Positions 16,020 through 23,941 are shown, counted from the first letter of the stretch. The stretch: DNA of 30,610 nt from CAZADA01 sp964524065 (GCA_964524065.1 CAZGCB010000021.1:1-30610), one strand, 5' to 3'. Numbers and translations are program-made. The notes: generated by a model from the sequence alone, not told the origin.

Positions 16020-17276
16020 ATGCTGGACCAGATGCGCCAGGCGCTGCGGCGCGGGCGGACGCCATTGCGCGCCCATGCGGCCGCCACGCAGGAGAAGACC
16101 GCCGGCACGCCGGACAGCGCGCTTCACCGCTCACCGGAGGCGAAAACCTTTGTCGCGCTCCATGCTTTGACCGCCGCACAGCCGGCCAAGCCGGACTTCG
16201 CCCGACTGGCGCGGGAGGGGTATGGCGCCAATCCCATCGCCTTTCGCTGCGTGCGTTTGGTGTCGGAAGCGGCGGCGTCGGTGCCGCTTGAAGCGCGCCG
16301 GGACGGACAGCCCTTGCCGTCAGACGATCCGGCGGCGCAACTCTTACGCGCGCCCAATCCGGACCAATCCCTCACGGAGTTGCTGGAGGGCTTTCACGGG
16401 CATCTTCAGGTGGGCGGCGACGCGTTCATGGAGGCGGTGGATCTGGACGGCGCCATCCGCGAGCTGCACGCGCTGCGCCCGGATCGGATGAGCCCCATCC
16501 TGGACAAGCGGGGGCTGCTGCGGGGCTGGACCCACCGTCGCGCCAGCGCCGACAAGGGCACGCCGCATCTGCGCGACCCTCTCACAGGGCGCAGCCGCAT
16601 CCTCCATATGCGCGTGTTCAATCCCGGCCATGACCATCATGGCCTGGCGCCCATGGCGGCGGCGGCCTTTGCGGTGGACACCCACAACGCCGCCGGGCGC
16701 TGGAACAAGGCGCTTCTGGACAACGCCGCCCGGCCCTCCGGCGCGCTGGTGTATTCCAGCAAAGAGCCTGACCGGCTGACGCCCGATCAATTCTCCCGGT
16801 TGAAGGCCGAGTTGGAGGATGCCCATTCCGGCGCCGCCGCCGCGGGCCGTCCCTTGTTGCTCGAAGGCGGCCTGGATTGGCGGCCCTTCGGCCTGTCGCC
16901 GGCGGATATGGATTTTGTCGAGGCGAAGAACATCGCCGCGCGGGAAATCGCCCTCGCCTTCGGGGCGTCGCCCATGCTGCTGGGCATTCCCGGCGACAAC
17001 ACCTACGCCAACTATAAGGAGGCCAATCTCGCCTTCTGGCGTCAAACGGCGCTGCCCTTGGCGCGCAAGACCGCGCGGGCCTTGGAACGTTGGCTGCGGC
17101 CGTGGCTCGGCGCCGATTTGGAGTTGCACACCAAGGAGGATCAGGTGCCGGCCCTGGCTGAGGAGCGCGGCGCCTTGTGGCGGCATCTGGCGCAGGCGGA
17201 CTTTATGACTGTCGCCGAGCGCCGCCGTAAGGCGGGCCTTCCCGCGCAACCGGCGCCGGAGGAGCTGCCGGCATGA
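16020..17276 (+). CDS. GTA g3 portal protein (HK97-type)
   Basis: Portal proteins form the dodecameric ring at the head vertex through which DNA enters and leaves. The 418-aa product has the HK97/phage portal landmarks: YGANPIAFRCVRLVSEAAASVPLE near the N-terminus, GDAFMEAVDLDG, the LHMRVFNPGHDHHGLAPMAAAA segment, GASPMLLGIPGDNTYANYKEANLAFW, and a C-terminal clip/crown region. An AAGGAA ribosome site precedes the ATG. It lies 60 bases after g2, and its stop overlaps the start of the next gene (ATGA). Confidence 0.95.
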   Translation: MLDQMRQALRRGRTPLRAHAAATQEKTAGTPDSALHRSPEAKTFVALHALTAAQPAKPDFARLAREGYGANPIAFRCVRLVSEAAASVPLEARRDGQPLPSDDPAAQLLRAPNPDQSLTELLEGFHGHLQVGGDAFMEAVDLDGAIRELHALRPDRMSPILDKRGLLRGWTHRRASADKGTPHLRDPLTGRSRILHMRVFNPGHDHHGLAPMAAAAFAVDTHNAAGRWNKALLDNAARPSGALVYSSKEPDRLTPDQFSRLKAELEDAHSGAAAAGRPLLLEGGLDWRPFGLSPADMDFVEAKNIAAREIALAFGASPMLLGIPGDNTYANYKEANLAFWRQTALPLARKTARALERWLRPWLGADLELHTKEDQVPALAEERGALWRHLAQADFMTVAERRRKAGLPAQPAPEELPA

Positions 17277-17620
17277 GCGTCACCATCGCCTCGGCCGCGC
17301 CTTCCGTGACGCCAACGGGAGCGCCCCCCGAAACGCCGCCGGCCGCCGAGGAGCCCGAGCGTTGGCCGCGCCTTGATCGCCATATCACCCTGGCGCTGGT
17401 GTTCGCCGTCATCCTCGAGACGGCCGGCGGCCTGGTGTGGGTCGGCGCCCTGGGCGCGCGGGTGCAGCAAATGGAGACCCAGTTCAGCGAGCGCGCCGAA
17501 GAGATCCGGCGTCTCGCCCATTTGGAGGCCGAAGTGGGGGCCATGCGCGATCAGCTCGACCGCATTGAAGGGCGGCTCGACAGCCTGGTGGAGCATCGGC
17601 GCGATGGAGGTGCGTTATGA
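17273..17620 (+). CDS. Small membrane/coiled-coil protein at the GTA g3.5 position
   Basis: The 115-aa product has a Pro/Ala-rich N-terminus, one hydrophobic segment (about residues 39-58, ITLALVFAVILETAGGLVWV) and a charged heptad-like C-terminal half (about 63-108) likely to form a coiled coil. It sits between portal and protease, where RcGTA has a small gene needed for head formation (rcc01685 family). Homology is inferred mainly from position. A membrane helix followed by a coiled coil is also a layout of phage holin-like or assembly proteins. It overlaps both neighbours by 4 bases, so translation is coupled. Confidence 0.75.
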   Translation: MSVTIASAAPSVTPTGAPPETPPAAEEPERWPRLDRHITLALVFAVILETAGGLVWVGALGARVQQMETQFSERAEEIRRLAHLEAEVGAMRDQLDRIEGRLDSLVEHRRDGGAL

Positions 17621-18072
17621 GCAACGAGGAGGCCGCGCCGTTGCGCATTGCCGGCTATGCAAGCCTGTATGACCGCCGCGATTTGGCCGGCGACATCGTC
17701 CGCCCCGGCGCTTTCACCGCCAGCTTGGCTGAGGCCGGCGCAGCCGGCGTCGCCATGCTGTTCCAGCACCATACGGACGAGCCCATCGGCGTGTGGGAGT
17801 ACATCCGAGAGGACGCCATGGGCCTGCATGTCGAGGGCCGGCTGCTGGCGGCGGGGCCGCGGGGCGCAACCGCGCGGCGCCTGGTGCGGCTGGGCGCGCT
17901 GGACGGGCTGTCCATCGGCTATCGCGCTGTGCGGTCGACGCGACGCCCCGATGGCGGCCGCGATTTGCTGCAGCTGAACCTATGGGAGGTGTCGCTGGTG
18001 ACGTTTCCCATGTTGCCCACAGCCCGCTTTCGCGTGTTGACGCCGCAGACACTGGAGCGTGAGGCGGCCTGA
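17617..18072 (+). CDS. GTA g4 prohead protease (HK97/U35 family)
   Basis: The serine protease that trims the capsid precursor during head maturation. The 151-aa product shows the likely catalytic triad: His in LFQHHTDEPIG (H51 or H52), S99 in DGLSIGYR, and E124 in NLWEVSLVTFPM. The length is typical for GTA proteases. The ATG overlaps the previous stop. It is followed by a hairpin with a T run, then the capsid gene. Confidence 0.93.
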   Translation: MSNEEAAPLRIAGYASLYDRRDLAGDIVRPGAFTASLAEAGAAGVAMLFQHHTDEPIGVWEYIREDAMGLHVEGRLLAAGPRGATARRLVRLGALDGLSIGYRAVRSTRRPDGGRDLLQLNLWEVSLVTFPMLPTARFRVLTPQTLEREAA

Positions 18073-18097
18073 CCGCTGCTCCAGGTTTGTTTGAGAC

Positions 18098-18127
18098 GCC
18101 CGCCGGCCCCGCCCGCGGGCTTTTTTT
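18098..18127 (+). terminator. Terminator-like hairpin between GTA protease and capsid genes
   Basis: The arms GCCCGC (18098-18103) and GCGGGC (18115-18120) enclose an 11-base loop and are followed at once by seven Ts (18121-18127). This is a textbook intrinsic terminator shape inside an operon. Only 25 bases separate it from the capsid ATG, so capsid transcription must read through it or begin further upstream. It may act as a partial terminator or an RNA processing or stability element. Confidence 0.7.
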
Positions 18128-18152
18128 GTGCCCACTGAGGAGAAGCACCCCC

Positions 18153-19373
18153 ATGACCAAGGAAACCAAGATGACCGGCGCGGGCGGGGATGTCCGCGGC
18201 GCGCTGTCGGATTTTCTCTATGCCTTCGAGGCGTTTAAGGACGCCAATGATCAGCGTCTCGGCCAAATCGAGCGCAAGCAAGCCGATGTGGTGACGGCCG
18301 AGAAGGTGGATCGCATCAACGCGGCTCTCACCCAACAGCAAAGCTTGCTGGAGCGCTTGGCGCTGGATTCTCGCCGCAGCGGCCTTGGCGGCGCAGCCCC
18401 GGTGGACGAACGCAAATCCGCCTTTGACGGCTATCTGCGCACCGGCGACATTTCCGGCATTCTCGAAACCAAAGACCTCAGCTCCGGCTCCGATGGCGGC
18501 TATATCGTCCCACCGGAAACCGAAGCCATCATTGACCGGCGCTTGTCGGCCGCCAGTCCCATCCGCGCCATCGCCAGCGTGAAAACCGTCGGCTCCAACC
18601 TCTACAAAAAGCCCGTCAGCTTGGGCGACGCTTATGCTGGCTGGGCCGATGAAACCACCGCCCGCAGCTCCGCCACCGCGGCGTCTGAACTGAAATCCTT
18701 GGAGTTTCCCACCGCCGAGCTCTACGCCATGCCGGCCGCCACCCAGACGTTGCTGGACGACACTCATGTGGATATGGACGCTTGGCTCGCCGAAGAGGTG
18801 GAGGAAGTGTTCGCCGCCCAAGAGGGCGCGGCCTTCATCAATGGCACGGGCACGAACCAACCCAAGGGCTTTTTGAGCTACACCATCGTCGCCGACGCCA
18901 GCCATGCTTGGGACTCCATCGGCTACATCGCCACCGGTAAGGCCGATGATTTCGCTGACACCGATCCCATTGACGCGCTGCTCGATCTCATTACGGCGCC
19001 GAAATCCATGTATCGGGCCAATGGTCGTTTCGTGATGAACCGCCGCACGGTCGCCGCGACCCGCAAGCTGAAAGACGGCGACGGCGCCTATATTTGGCAT
19101 CCGCCGTCAGCGCTGGGCGAGCCGGCGACGCTGCTCGGCCACGCCGTCACCGAAGCCGAAGACATGCCGGACATGAACCACGCCACCAAGCCCTACGCCA
19201 TCGCCTTCGGCGATTTCGCCCGCGGCTATCTTGTGGTGGATCGCGTTGGCGTGCGCGTGCTGCGCGATCCCTTCTCCGCCAAGCCTTATGTGCTGTTTTA
19301 CACCACCAAGCGCGTGGGCGGCGGCGTGCAGAATTTCGACGCCATCAAGCTGCTGAAATTCGCCGCGAGCTAG
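18153..19373 (+). CDS. GTA g5 major capsid protein (HK97 fold)
   Basis: The 406-aa shell protein of the GTA head. The N-terminal 20-75 region is a charged, helical delta/scaffold-like domain (FLYAFEAFKDANDQRLGQIERKQAD). The HK97 core begins around KSAFDGYLRTG and GGYIVPPETEAII, continues with SPIRAIASVKTVGSNLYKKPV and ends FDAIKLLKFAAS. The protease probably cleaves between these two parts, as in HK97 and RcGTA. The ATG at 18153 is preferred because AGGAGAAG lies 7-8 bases upstream; an in-frame start at 18087 would run through the hairpin. Hairpins lie on both sides of the gene. Confidence 0.95.
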   Translation: MTKETKMTGAGGDVRGALSDFLYAFEAFKDANDQRLGQIERKQADVVTAEKVDRINAALTQQQSLLERLALDSRRSGLGGAAPVDERKSAFDGYLRTGDISGILETKDLSSGSDGGYIVPPETEAIIDRRLSAASPIRAIASVKTVGSNLYKKPVSLGDAYAGWADETTARSSATAASELKSLEFPTAELYAMPAATQTLLDDTHVDMDAWLAEEVEEVFAAQEGAAFINGTGTNQPKGFLSYTIVADASHAWDSIGYIATGKADDFADTDPIDALLDLITAPKSMYRANGRFVMNRRTVAATRKLKDGDGAYIWHPPSALGEPATLLGHAVTEAEDMPDMNHATKPYAIAFGDFARGYLVVDRVGVRVLRDPFSAKPYVLFYTTKRVGGGVQNFDAIKLLKFAAS

Positions 19374-19393
19374 TCCGCATTCACGTCCCCCCA

Positions 19394-19416
19394 ACGCCGG
19401 TTTCCCCTGCCGGCGT
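19394..19416 (+). other. First hairpin after the GTA capsid gene
   Basis: ACGCCGG (19394-19400) and CCGGCGT (19410-19416) are perfect 7-bp arms with a 9-base T/C-rich loop, starting 21 bases after the capsid stop. There is no T run, so it is more likely an mRNA 3'-end stabiliser than a terminator by itself. Confidence 0.55.
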
Positions 19417-19421
19417 CGCCT

Positions 19422-19467
19422 GCGAACGGGCGCTCTGAAGCCTTCAGAGCGCCCGTTCGCGTTTCTT
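19422..19467 (+). terminator. Long perfect hairpin after the GTA capsid gene
   Basis: The arms at 19422-19440 and 19442-19460 are perfectly complementary over 19 bases, with essentially no spacer (a three-base loop leaves 18 pairs). A weak T tract, GTTTCTT, follows. This is the strongest hairpin in the window. It could terminate transcription, protect the capsid message from 3' decay, or be an RNase III site separating capsid from g6. Confidence 0.7.
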
Positions 19468-19481
19468 GAGACAGGACATCC

Positions 19482-20084
19482 ATGCCCCTCGACATCATCA
19501 CGCCGCCGGGCGTGGAGCCCGTCTCCACGACCGAGGCCAAGGTGCGTCTGCGCATCGACCATACCGATGAAGACAGCCTCATCGCCGCTCTCATCACCGC
19601 TGCGCGCGTGCGGGTGGAGGCGCTCACCGGCCATGCGCTCATCACCCAGCGTCTGCGTGAAACCCGCGATGGCTGGGGCGCCGGCGATCGGGCGGAGGCG
19701 GGCGCGGCGGTGCTGCGCTTGGCCCGCGGGCCGGTCAGCACGCTGCATCATGTGAAAACCATCGATGAGGACGGAACCGAAACGAGTTTGGATCTCGGTA
19801 AAATCGCTCTCGACGGCCACAGCGCGCCGGGCCGCGTGTCCCTGATGACCGGCGCCTGCTGGCCCGATCCGGGACGCCCGCTGGCGGGCATTCAGATTGA
19901 GTATGACGCGGGCTATGGCGCCGCGGCCTCCGACGCGCCGGAGCCTTTGCGCGAAGCCGTCCAATTGCTCGTGGCCGAAGCCTATGAAGGCCGCGTGCCG
20001 CCTTCGGCCGACGCGAAATCCGCTGCTCAGCTGTCGCCGCGTGTGGCGGGACTGTTGGCGCCTTATCGGACGGTGCGGCTATGA
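19482..20084 (+). CDS. GTA g6 head-tail connector (adaptor)
   Basis: The 200-aa product matches the phage head-tail connector/phiE125 gp8-type family: TTEAKVRLRIDHTDEDSLIAALITAARVRVEALTG at the N-terminus is the family signature, and IQIEYDAGYG and EPLREAVQLLVAEAYE follow. The adaptor forms a ring beneath the portal. An AGGA ribosome site precedes the ATG, and the stop overlaps g7 by 4 bases. It is the first gene after the long hairpin. Confidence 0.9.
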   Translation: MPLDIITPPGVEPVSTTEAKVRLRIDHTDEDSLIAALITAARVRVEALTGHALITQRLRETRDGWGAGDRAEAGAAVLRLARGPVSTLHHVKTIDEDGTETSLDLGKIALDGHSAPGRVSLMTGACWPDPGRPLAGIQIEYDAGYGAAASDAPEPLREAVQLLVAEAYEGRVPPSADAKSAAQLSPRVAGLLAPYRTVRL

Positions 20085-20413
20085 GCGCCCGCGATCCCAT
20101 CGGCCTCTTGCGCAAACGCGTCAGCCTAGAGGCGCCGGCGGCGAGCGCGGATACCGGCGGCGGCGCGGCGCTCGCCTTTGTGGCGCAAGCCCAAATCTGG
20201 GCGGAGATCCGCGCGGCGTCGGCCCGCGAGCGCACGGAGGCCGACGCGCTCACCAGCTTCGTCACGCACCACGCACGGATTCGCTTCCGCAATGATGTCC
20301 GGCCCGGTTGGCGTCTGGCCTTTGAGGGCCGGTCATTGCGCATCCGACATGTCCGCGACGAGACGGGCGAGCGGCGCTGGCTGGACCTGGATTGTGAAGA
20401 GGAGACGCGCTGA
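20081..20413 (+). CDS. GTA g7 head closure/stopper protein
   Basis: The 110-aa product resembles the SPP1 gp16-type head closure family: RKRVSLEAPAASADTGGG near the start, WAEIRAASARERTEADAL, then HARIRFRNDVRPGWRLAFEGRSLRIRHVRDE. The pattern 'W A E I ... G ... H ... I R ... V ... G ... R' is typical. The stopper ring seals the DNA channel before the tail attaches. The ATG overlaps the g6 stop, and the TGA overlaps the g8 ATG by one base. Confidence 0.9.
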   Translation: MSARDPIGLLRKRVSLEAPAASADTGGGAALAFVAQAQIWAEIRAASARERTEADALTSFVTHHARIRFRNDVRPGWRLAFEGRSLRIRHVRDETGERRWLDLDCEEETR

Positions 20414-20829
20414 TGGCGGCAGTTCTCGGCGCGGACTTCGCTGTGCAGGCGGGGCTTTACGCGCATCTCACCGGCGATGCGGACCTGCAGGCGCATTTGG
20501 GTGATCCCATGCGCCTGTATGACGTGCCGCCGGCGGACCCGGTGTTTCCCTTCGCCACATTCGGGCGTGCGGAAACCACGCCCAGCGACGCCGATGACGC
20601 CGTGCTGGAGCATGTGGTCCATCTGCACGCTTGGAGCCGCTATGGCGGGCGTCAGGAGGCTAAGGCGATCATCGCCGCCCTGCGCACCAGCCTGCAGGAC
20701 GCGACGCTGAGCCTGGACGGGCATCGCCTGATCCATCTGCGCGCCGTCTACGCCGATGTGTTCCGCCTGCCCGATGGCCGCACCGTGCAAGGCATTCTGC
20801 GCCTGCGCGTCGTCACCGAGCCCCAATAA
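20413..20829 (+). CDS. GTA g8 tail terminator (DUF3168)
   Basis: The 138-aa DUF3168 protein caps the tail tube and joins it to the head. Family marks are the FAVQAGLYAHLTGDADLQAHLG start, YDVPPADPVFPFATFG, a THPSDAD-like TTPSDADDAVLEHVVHLHAWSRYGGRQEAKAI block, and a C-terminal VYADVFRLPDGRTVQGILRLR. The start overlaps the g7 stop. Twenty-three bases separate it from g9. Confidence 0.9.
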   Translation: MAAVLGADFAVQAGLYAHLTGDADLQAHLGDPMRLYDVPPADPVFPFATFGRAETTPSDADDAVLEHVVHLHAWSRYGGRQEAKAIIAALRTSLQDATLSLDGHRLIHLRAVYADVFRLPDGRTVQGILRLRVVTEPQ

Positions 20830-20852
20830 CGCCCGTCCTGTGAGGAGATCCC

Positions 20853-21266
20853 ATGGCCGCCCAGAAAGGCAAAGACATCCTATTGAAGATCAGCGACGGA
20901 GATCCGTCGCCGAGCTTCCAAACCGTGGCGGGCCTGCGCGCGCGCACCATCTCACTGAATGCGCGCACGGTGGACGCCACCGACAGCGACAGCCAGGCCT
21001 GGCGCGAATTGCTGGGCGGGGCGGGCGTGAAGTCCGCCACGGTTTCCGGCTCGGGTCTGTTTAAGGACGCCGCCGCCGATGAGACGGTGCGCGGCGTGTT
21101 CTTCAGCCAAGACGCCCGCGACTGGCAGCTCATCATTCCCGATTTCGGTACGCTGGAGGGCCCGTTCCTCGTCTCGGCGCTGGAGTATTCCGGTCGCCAT
21201 GATGGCGAGGCGCAATACGCGCTGACCCTTAGCTCCGCCGGCGCCCTCAGCTTCACCGCGTCCTAG
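20853..21266 (+). CDS. GTA g9 major tail (tube) protein
   Basis: The 137-aa product belongs to the TP901-1-type major tail protein group that stacks into the tail tube. MAAQKGKDILLKISDG is the usual GTA tube start, followed by TVAGLRARTISLNARTVDATDSDS and WRELLGGAGVKSATVSGSGLF. The C-terminal strand region is YALTLSSAGALSFT. GAGGAG lies 6-7 bases before the ATG, one of the stronger ribosome sites in the cluster, consistent with a protein needed in many copies. Confidence 0.92.
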   Translation: MAAQKGKDILLKISDGDPSPSFQTVAGLRARTISLNARTVDATDSDSQAWRELLGGAGVKSATVSGSGLFKDAAADETVRGVFFSQDARDWQLIIPDFGTLEGPFLVSALEYSGRHDGEAQYALTLSSAGALSFTAS

Positions 21267-21294
21267 CCGGCGCGCCCAACCCAAAGGACATCCC

Positions 21295-21663
21295 ATGACA
21301 GACTTCCAAGACGCCGCGCCCGCCAATGGCGCGCGGGGCGAAGCCGTGCTCGATATCGAGGGCGAGGAAGCCAAGCTCTGCCTTACCCTTGGCGCCTTGG
21401 CCGAGATGGAAACGGAGTTCCGCGTCACCGGCATCCGTGCGTTGCGTGAGCGGCTGATGGACATGTCCGCGCGCGACTTGCTGACGGTGCTGTCCATCCT
21501 GATCCGCGCTGGCGGTTCGATGGCGCTGACCGTGCGCGATTTGATGCGTCGGCGGCTGGATCCGCTGCGGGTGGCGCGTGCGGTGGCGGCGGCCTTCGCC
21601 CGCGCCGGCGTGGAGGAGGCGCATCTGCGTCAGGACCCCAAACCGACCGGCGATGAGCGCTGA
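21295..21663 (+). CDS. GTA g10 tail assembly chaperone
   Basis: The 122-aa product fits the 'gene transfer agent family' (GTA_TAC) chaperone: GEAVLDIEGEEAKLCLTLGALAEMETEF near the N-terminus, then RERLMDMSARDLLTVLSILIRAGG. In phages, two overlapping chaperone genes lie between the tube and tape-measure genes, as here. The end overlaps g10.1 by 11 bases in another frame, an arrangement that in phages often uses a programmed frameshift. No classic slippery heptamer was noticed here. Confidence 0.88.
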   Translation: MTDFQDAAPANGARGEAVLDIEGEEAKLCLTLGALAEMETEFRVTGIRALRERLMDMSARDLLTVLSILIRAGGSMALTVRDLMRRRLDPLRVARAVAAAFARAGVEEAHLRQDPKPTGDER

Positions 21664-21853
21664 GTGGGCGCAAGCTTTGGCCTTCGCGCTGCGCTTGGGC
21701 CTAAGCCCCGAGGCGTTTTGGCGTTTGTCCCTGGCGGAATGGCGCGCGCTCACCCGCCCCTGGCGCGTGCTGGAGCCGCTGAGCCGCGCTGGCTTTGACG
21801 CGCTGTGCGCCCGCCATCCCGACACGCTGCGTTCGCAAGAGGAGACCCTGTAA
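21653..21853 (+). CDS. GTA g10.1 small tail assembly chaperone
   Basis: The 66-aa product (WAQALAFALRLGLSPEAFWRLSLAEWRAL) matches the small rcc01693-type phage tail assembly chaperone of GTAs. The start ATG lies inside the end of g10. The stop TAA overlaps the g11 ATG by one base. It is probably made by translational coupling and binds the tape measure during tail assembly. Confidence 0.85.
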   Translation: MSAEWAQALAFALRLGLSPEAFWRLSLAEWRALTRPWRVLEPLSRAGFDALCARHPDTLRSQEETL

Positions 21854-22371
21854 TGGAGGAGTGGAGCCCCGATTTCTCCGAGGCCGATAGACGTCGCATC
21901 CAGCGGCAGTTTGCTTCAATCGCCGCTGGGCCGGCTGAGGCCTTGATGGACACGTTTGACACCGTCTCCAACGCCATCGCCGAAAGCTTGGAGGGGGCGG
22001 CTTTGCGCGGCGAAGTGTCCTTCCGCGCCATGGCCGATGCGGTGAAGGGCGCACTGAACGAAACGGCGGTGCAGGATCTCGCACCCGGCCCCCTCGGCGC
22101 GGCGCTGAGCGCGTTGACGCAAACGGCGGGCTTCGGTGCGCGGGCCGATGGCGGCCCTGTGACCGCCGGCGCCAGCTATTTGGTGGGCGAGCGCGGGCCG
22201 GAGGTGTTCACCCCGGCCGGCGCGGGGGAGATCAGCAGTCCCCGCGCCGCCAATGTCGCCGTGACCATGAACTTCGCCGCCGGCGCCGATGCGCGCTCGA
22301 TCCAACGCTCACAAAACCAGATCGCCGCCTTGGTCGCGCGCGCTGTGGCCCGCGGCCAGAGGGAGCTTTGA
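21853..22371 (+). CDS. GTA g11 tape measure protein (very short)
   Basis: The tape measure sets tail length. This one is only 172 aa, in keeping with the short tails of GTAs; phage tape measures are often more than 600 aa. The N-terminus is a helical region (RRRIQRQFASIAAGPAEALMDTFDTVSNAIAESLEG). The C-terminus has the tape-measure-type block RADGGPVTAGASYLVGERGPEVFTPAGAG. The ATG at 21853 overlaps the g10.1 stop and is preferred to an in-frame start at 21805. Confidence 0.88.
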   Translation: MEEWSPDFSEADRRRIQRQFASIAAGPAEALMDTFDTVSNAIAESLEGAALRGEVSFRAMADAVKGALNETAVQDLAPGPLGAALSALTQTAGFGARADGGPVTAGASYLVGERGPEVFTPAGAGEISSPRAANVAVTMNFAAGADARSIQRSQNQIAALVARAVARGQREL

Positions 22372-22403
22372 GGTGAGATCTGCAACGCAAAGGGAGGCGC
22401 GTC

Positions 22404-23039
22404 ATGGCGGCCTTTCATGATGTCAACTTCCCGCTCAGCATCGCGCTCGGCGCGCTGGGCGGGCCTCGCCGACGCACCGAGATCGTCACGCTGTCCAGTG
22501 GACGCGAGGAGCGCAACAGCCCCTGGGCCGGCGCGCGGCGGCGCTGGGACGCCGGGATTGGGGTGAAAACGCTGGATGATCTGCACACGCTGCTGGCGTT
22601 TTTCGAGGCCAGGCGCGGGGCGCTGCATGGTTTTCGCTGGCGCGATCCGGTGGATTTCCAGTCCTGCGCCCCCTCTCAAACGCCGCAAGCGGGCGATCAA
22701 CCGCTGGGGGCGGGGGACGGGGCGACAACCAGCTTCTCCCTCATCAAGCGCTATGCCAGCGGCGGCCACAGCACCGATCGCAGCATCGCGAAACCGGTGA
22801 CGGGGACCGTCCTTGTGGCGGCGGACGCGGTTTTGCAGACCGAGGGCGTCGATTTCACCGTCAATGCGAGCACGGGGACCGTGACCTTTGCGACAGCGCC
22901 CGCAAATGGCGCGGTGCTCACGGCCGGCTATCAGTTCGACACGCCCGTGCGGTTCGACACGGACCAACTCGACATCAGCCTGGACAGTTTCGGCGCCGGC
23001 GAGGCGCCGAGTGTTCCCGTGATTGAGATTTTGGCCTGA
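22404..23039 (+). CDS. GTA g12 distal tail protein (DUF2460)
   Basis: The 211-aa DUF2460 protein forms the ring joining the tail tube to the baseplate. Family marks are FHDVNFPLSIALGALGGPRRRTEIVTLSSGREERN, WDAGIGVKTLDDLHTLLAFFEARRG, HGFRWRDPVDF, and the later FVTNAS-like VDFTVNASTGTVTFATAPANG repeat. It ends VPVIEILA. GGGAGG lies 7-8 bases before the start. The stop overlaps the g13 ATG. Confidence 0.92.
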   Translation: MAAFHDVNFPLSIALGALGGPRRRTEIVTLSSGREERNSPWAGARRRWDAGIGVKTLDDLHTLLAFFEARRGALHGFRWRDPVDFQSCAPSQTPQAGDQPLGAGDGATTSFSLIKRYASGGHSTDRSIAKPVTGTVLVAADAVLQTEGVDFTVNASTGTVTFATAPANGAVLTAGYQFDTPVRFDTDQLDISLDSFGAGEAPSVPVIEILA

Positions 23040-23941
23040 TGCGTACGATTGCCGCCACTCTTCAGACCGCCCTCGACAGCGGCGTCACCACGCTGTGTTG
23101 GTGTTGGCGCGTCATCCGCCGTGATGGCGTGACGCTGGGCTTCACCGATCATGACCAACCGCTCACGGTCGCGGGCCAGCTGCACCAGGCCGCCAGCGCG
23201 CGCGTGGAAGGCGATGTGGACCAGCGCGCCGGCTTTGCGCCCGGCGCGGCGGCGTTGGCGGGCGTGTTGAACTCCACCCTGATCCGCGAAACCGATGTGG
23301 CGGGCGGCCTCTATGATGAGGCGACGGTGGAGGTGCGCCGCGTCGACTGGACCAACCCCAGCGCGCATGTGCTGATGTGGAGCGGCCGCTTTGGGGAGAT
23401 CCGCCGCCAAGGCGCCCGCTTTGAGGTGGAGTTGCGCGGACCCGCTGCGCGCTTGGACCGCACCATCGGGCGCGTGCTCCAGCGCCGCTGCGATGCGGAG
23501 CTGGGCGATGCGCGCTGCGGCGCGGATGTGAGCGGGCCCAGCTTCACCGCCAGCGCCAGCGTGACAGAGGTGCTGGACGCACGCCGTTTCGTCGCGACGG
23601 GGCTCGACGCCTTTGCGGCCGATTGGTTCGCCGGCGGCGTGCTGACATGGGCCAGCGGGGACAACGCGCCCGCCCGCATGCGGGTCGAGAACGATTTTCG
23701 CAGCGGCGCCCAAACTTTGATCACGTTGACATCGCCGCCCGCGCAGGCGCTGAGCGCCGGGGATGCATTCACCATCACCGCTGGCTGCGACAAACGCTGG
23801 CGCACCTGCCATGACACATTCGCCAATGTGGCGAACTTCCGTGGTTTTCCCATGATCCCCGGGGATGATTGGCTGTTTGGCGGCCCGTCCGCCGGAAGTC
23901 ACAACAATGGCGAAAGCCTATGGACCGATCGGGACAGTTGA
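23039..23941 (+). CDS. GTA g13 tail hub protein (DUF2163), possible Fe-S binder
   Basis: The 300-aa DUF2163 protein forms the baseplate hub. Marks include GVTLGFTDHDQPLTV, a GVLNSTLIRETDVAGGLYDEATVEV block and GRVLQRRCDAELGDARCG. Cysteines C151, C160, C250 and C257 (the last pair in AGCDKRWRTCHDTF) form a spaced set like the iron-sulfur site of lambda gpL-type hub proteins, so a 4Fe-4S cluster is likely. C20 and C22 are extra. The start overlaps g12, and the last 22 bases overlap g14. Confidence 0.92.
   Translation: MRTIAATLQTALDSGVTTLCWCWRVIRRDGVTLGFTDHDQPLTVAGQLHQAASARVEGDVDQRAGFAPGAAALAGVLNSTLIRETDVAGGLYDEATVEVRRVDWTNPSAHVLMWSGRFGEIRRQGARFEVELRGPAARLDRTIGRVLQRRCDAELGDARCGADVSGPSFTASASVTEVLDARRFVATGLDAFAADWFAGGVLTWASGDNAPARMRVENDFRSGAQTLITLTSPPAQALSAGDAFTITAGCDKRWRTCHDTFANVANFRGFPMIPGDDWLFGGPSAGSHNNGESLWTDRDS

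Noticed and set aside
17919..19100. 393-codon frame on the minus strand, opposite the GTA protease and capsid genes
   Set aside because: It runs through the terminator hairpin and two well-supported genes, with no motif of its own.
21601..21670. Programmed frameshift site between g10 and g10.1
   Set aside because: The overlap resembles phage chaperone pairs, but I found no slippery heptamer. A separate ATG exists for g10.1.
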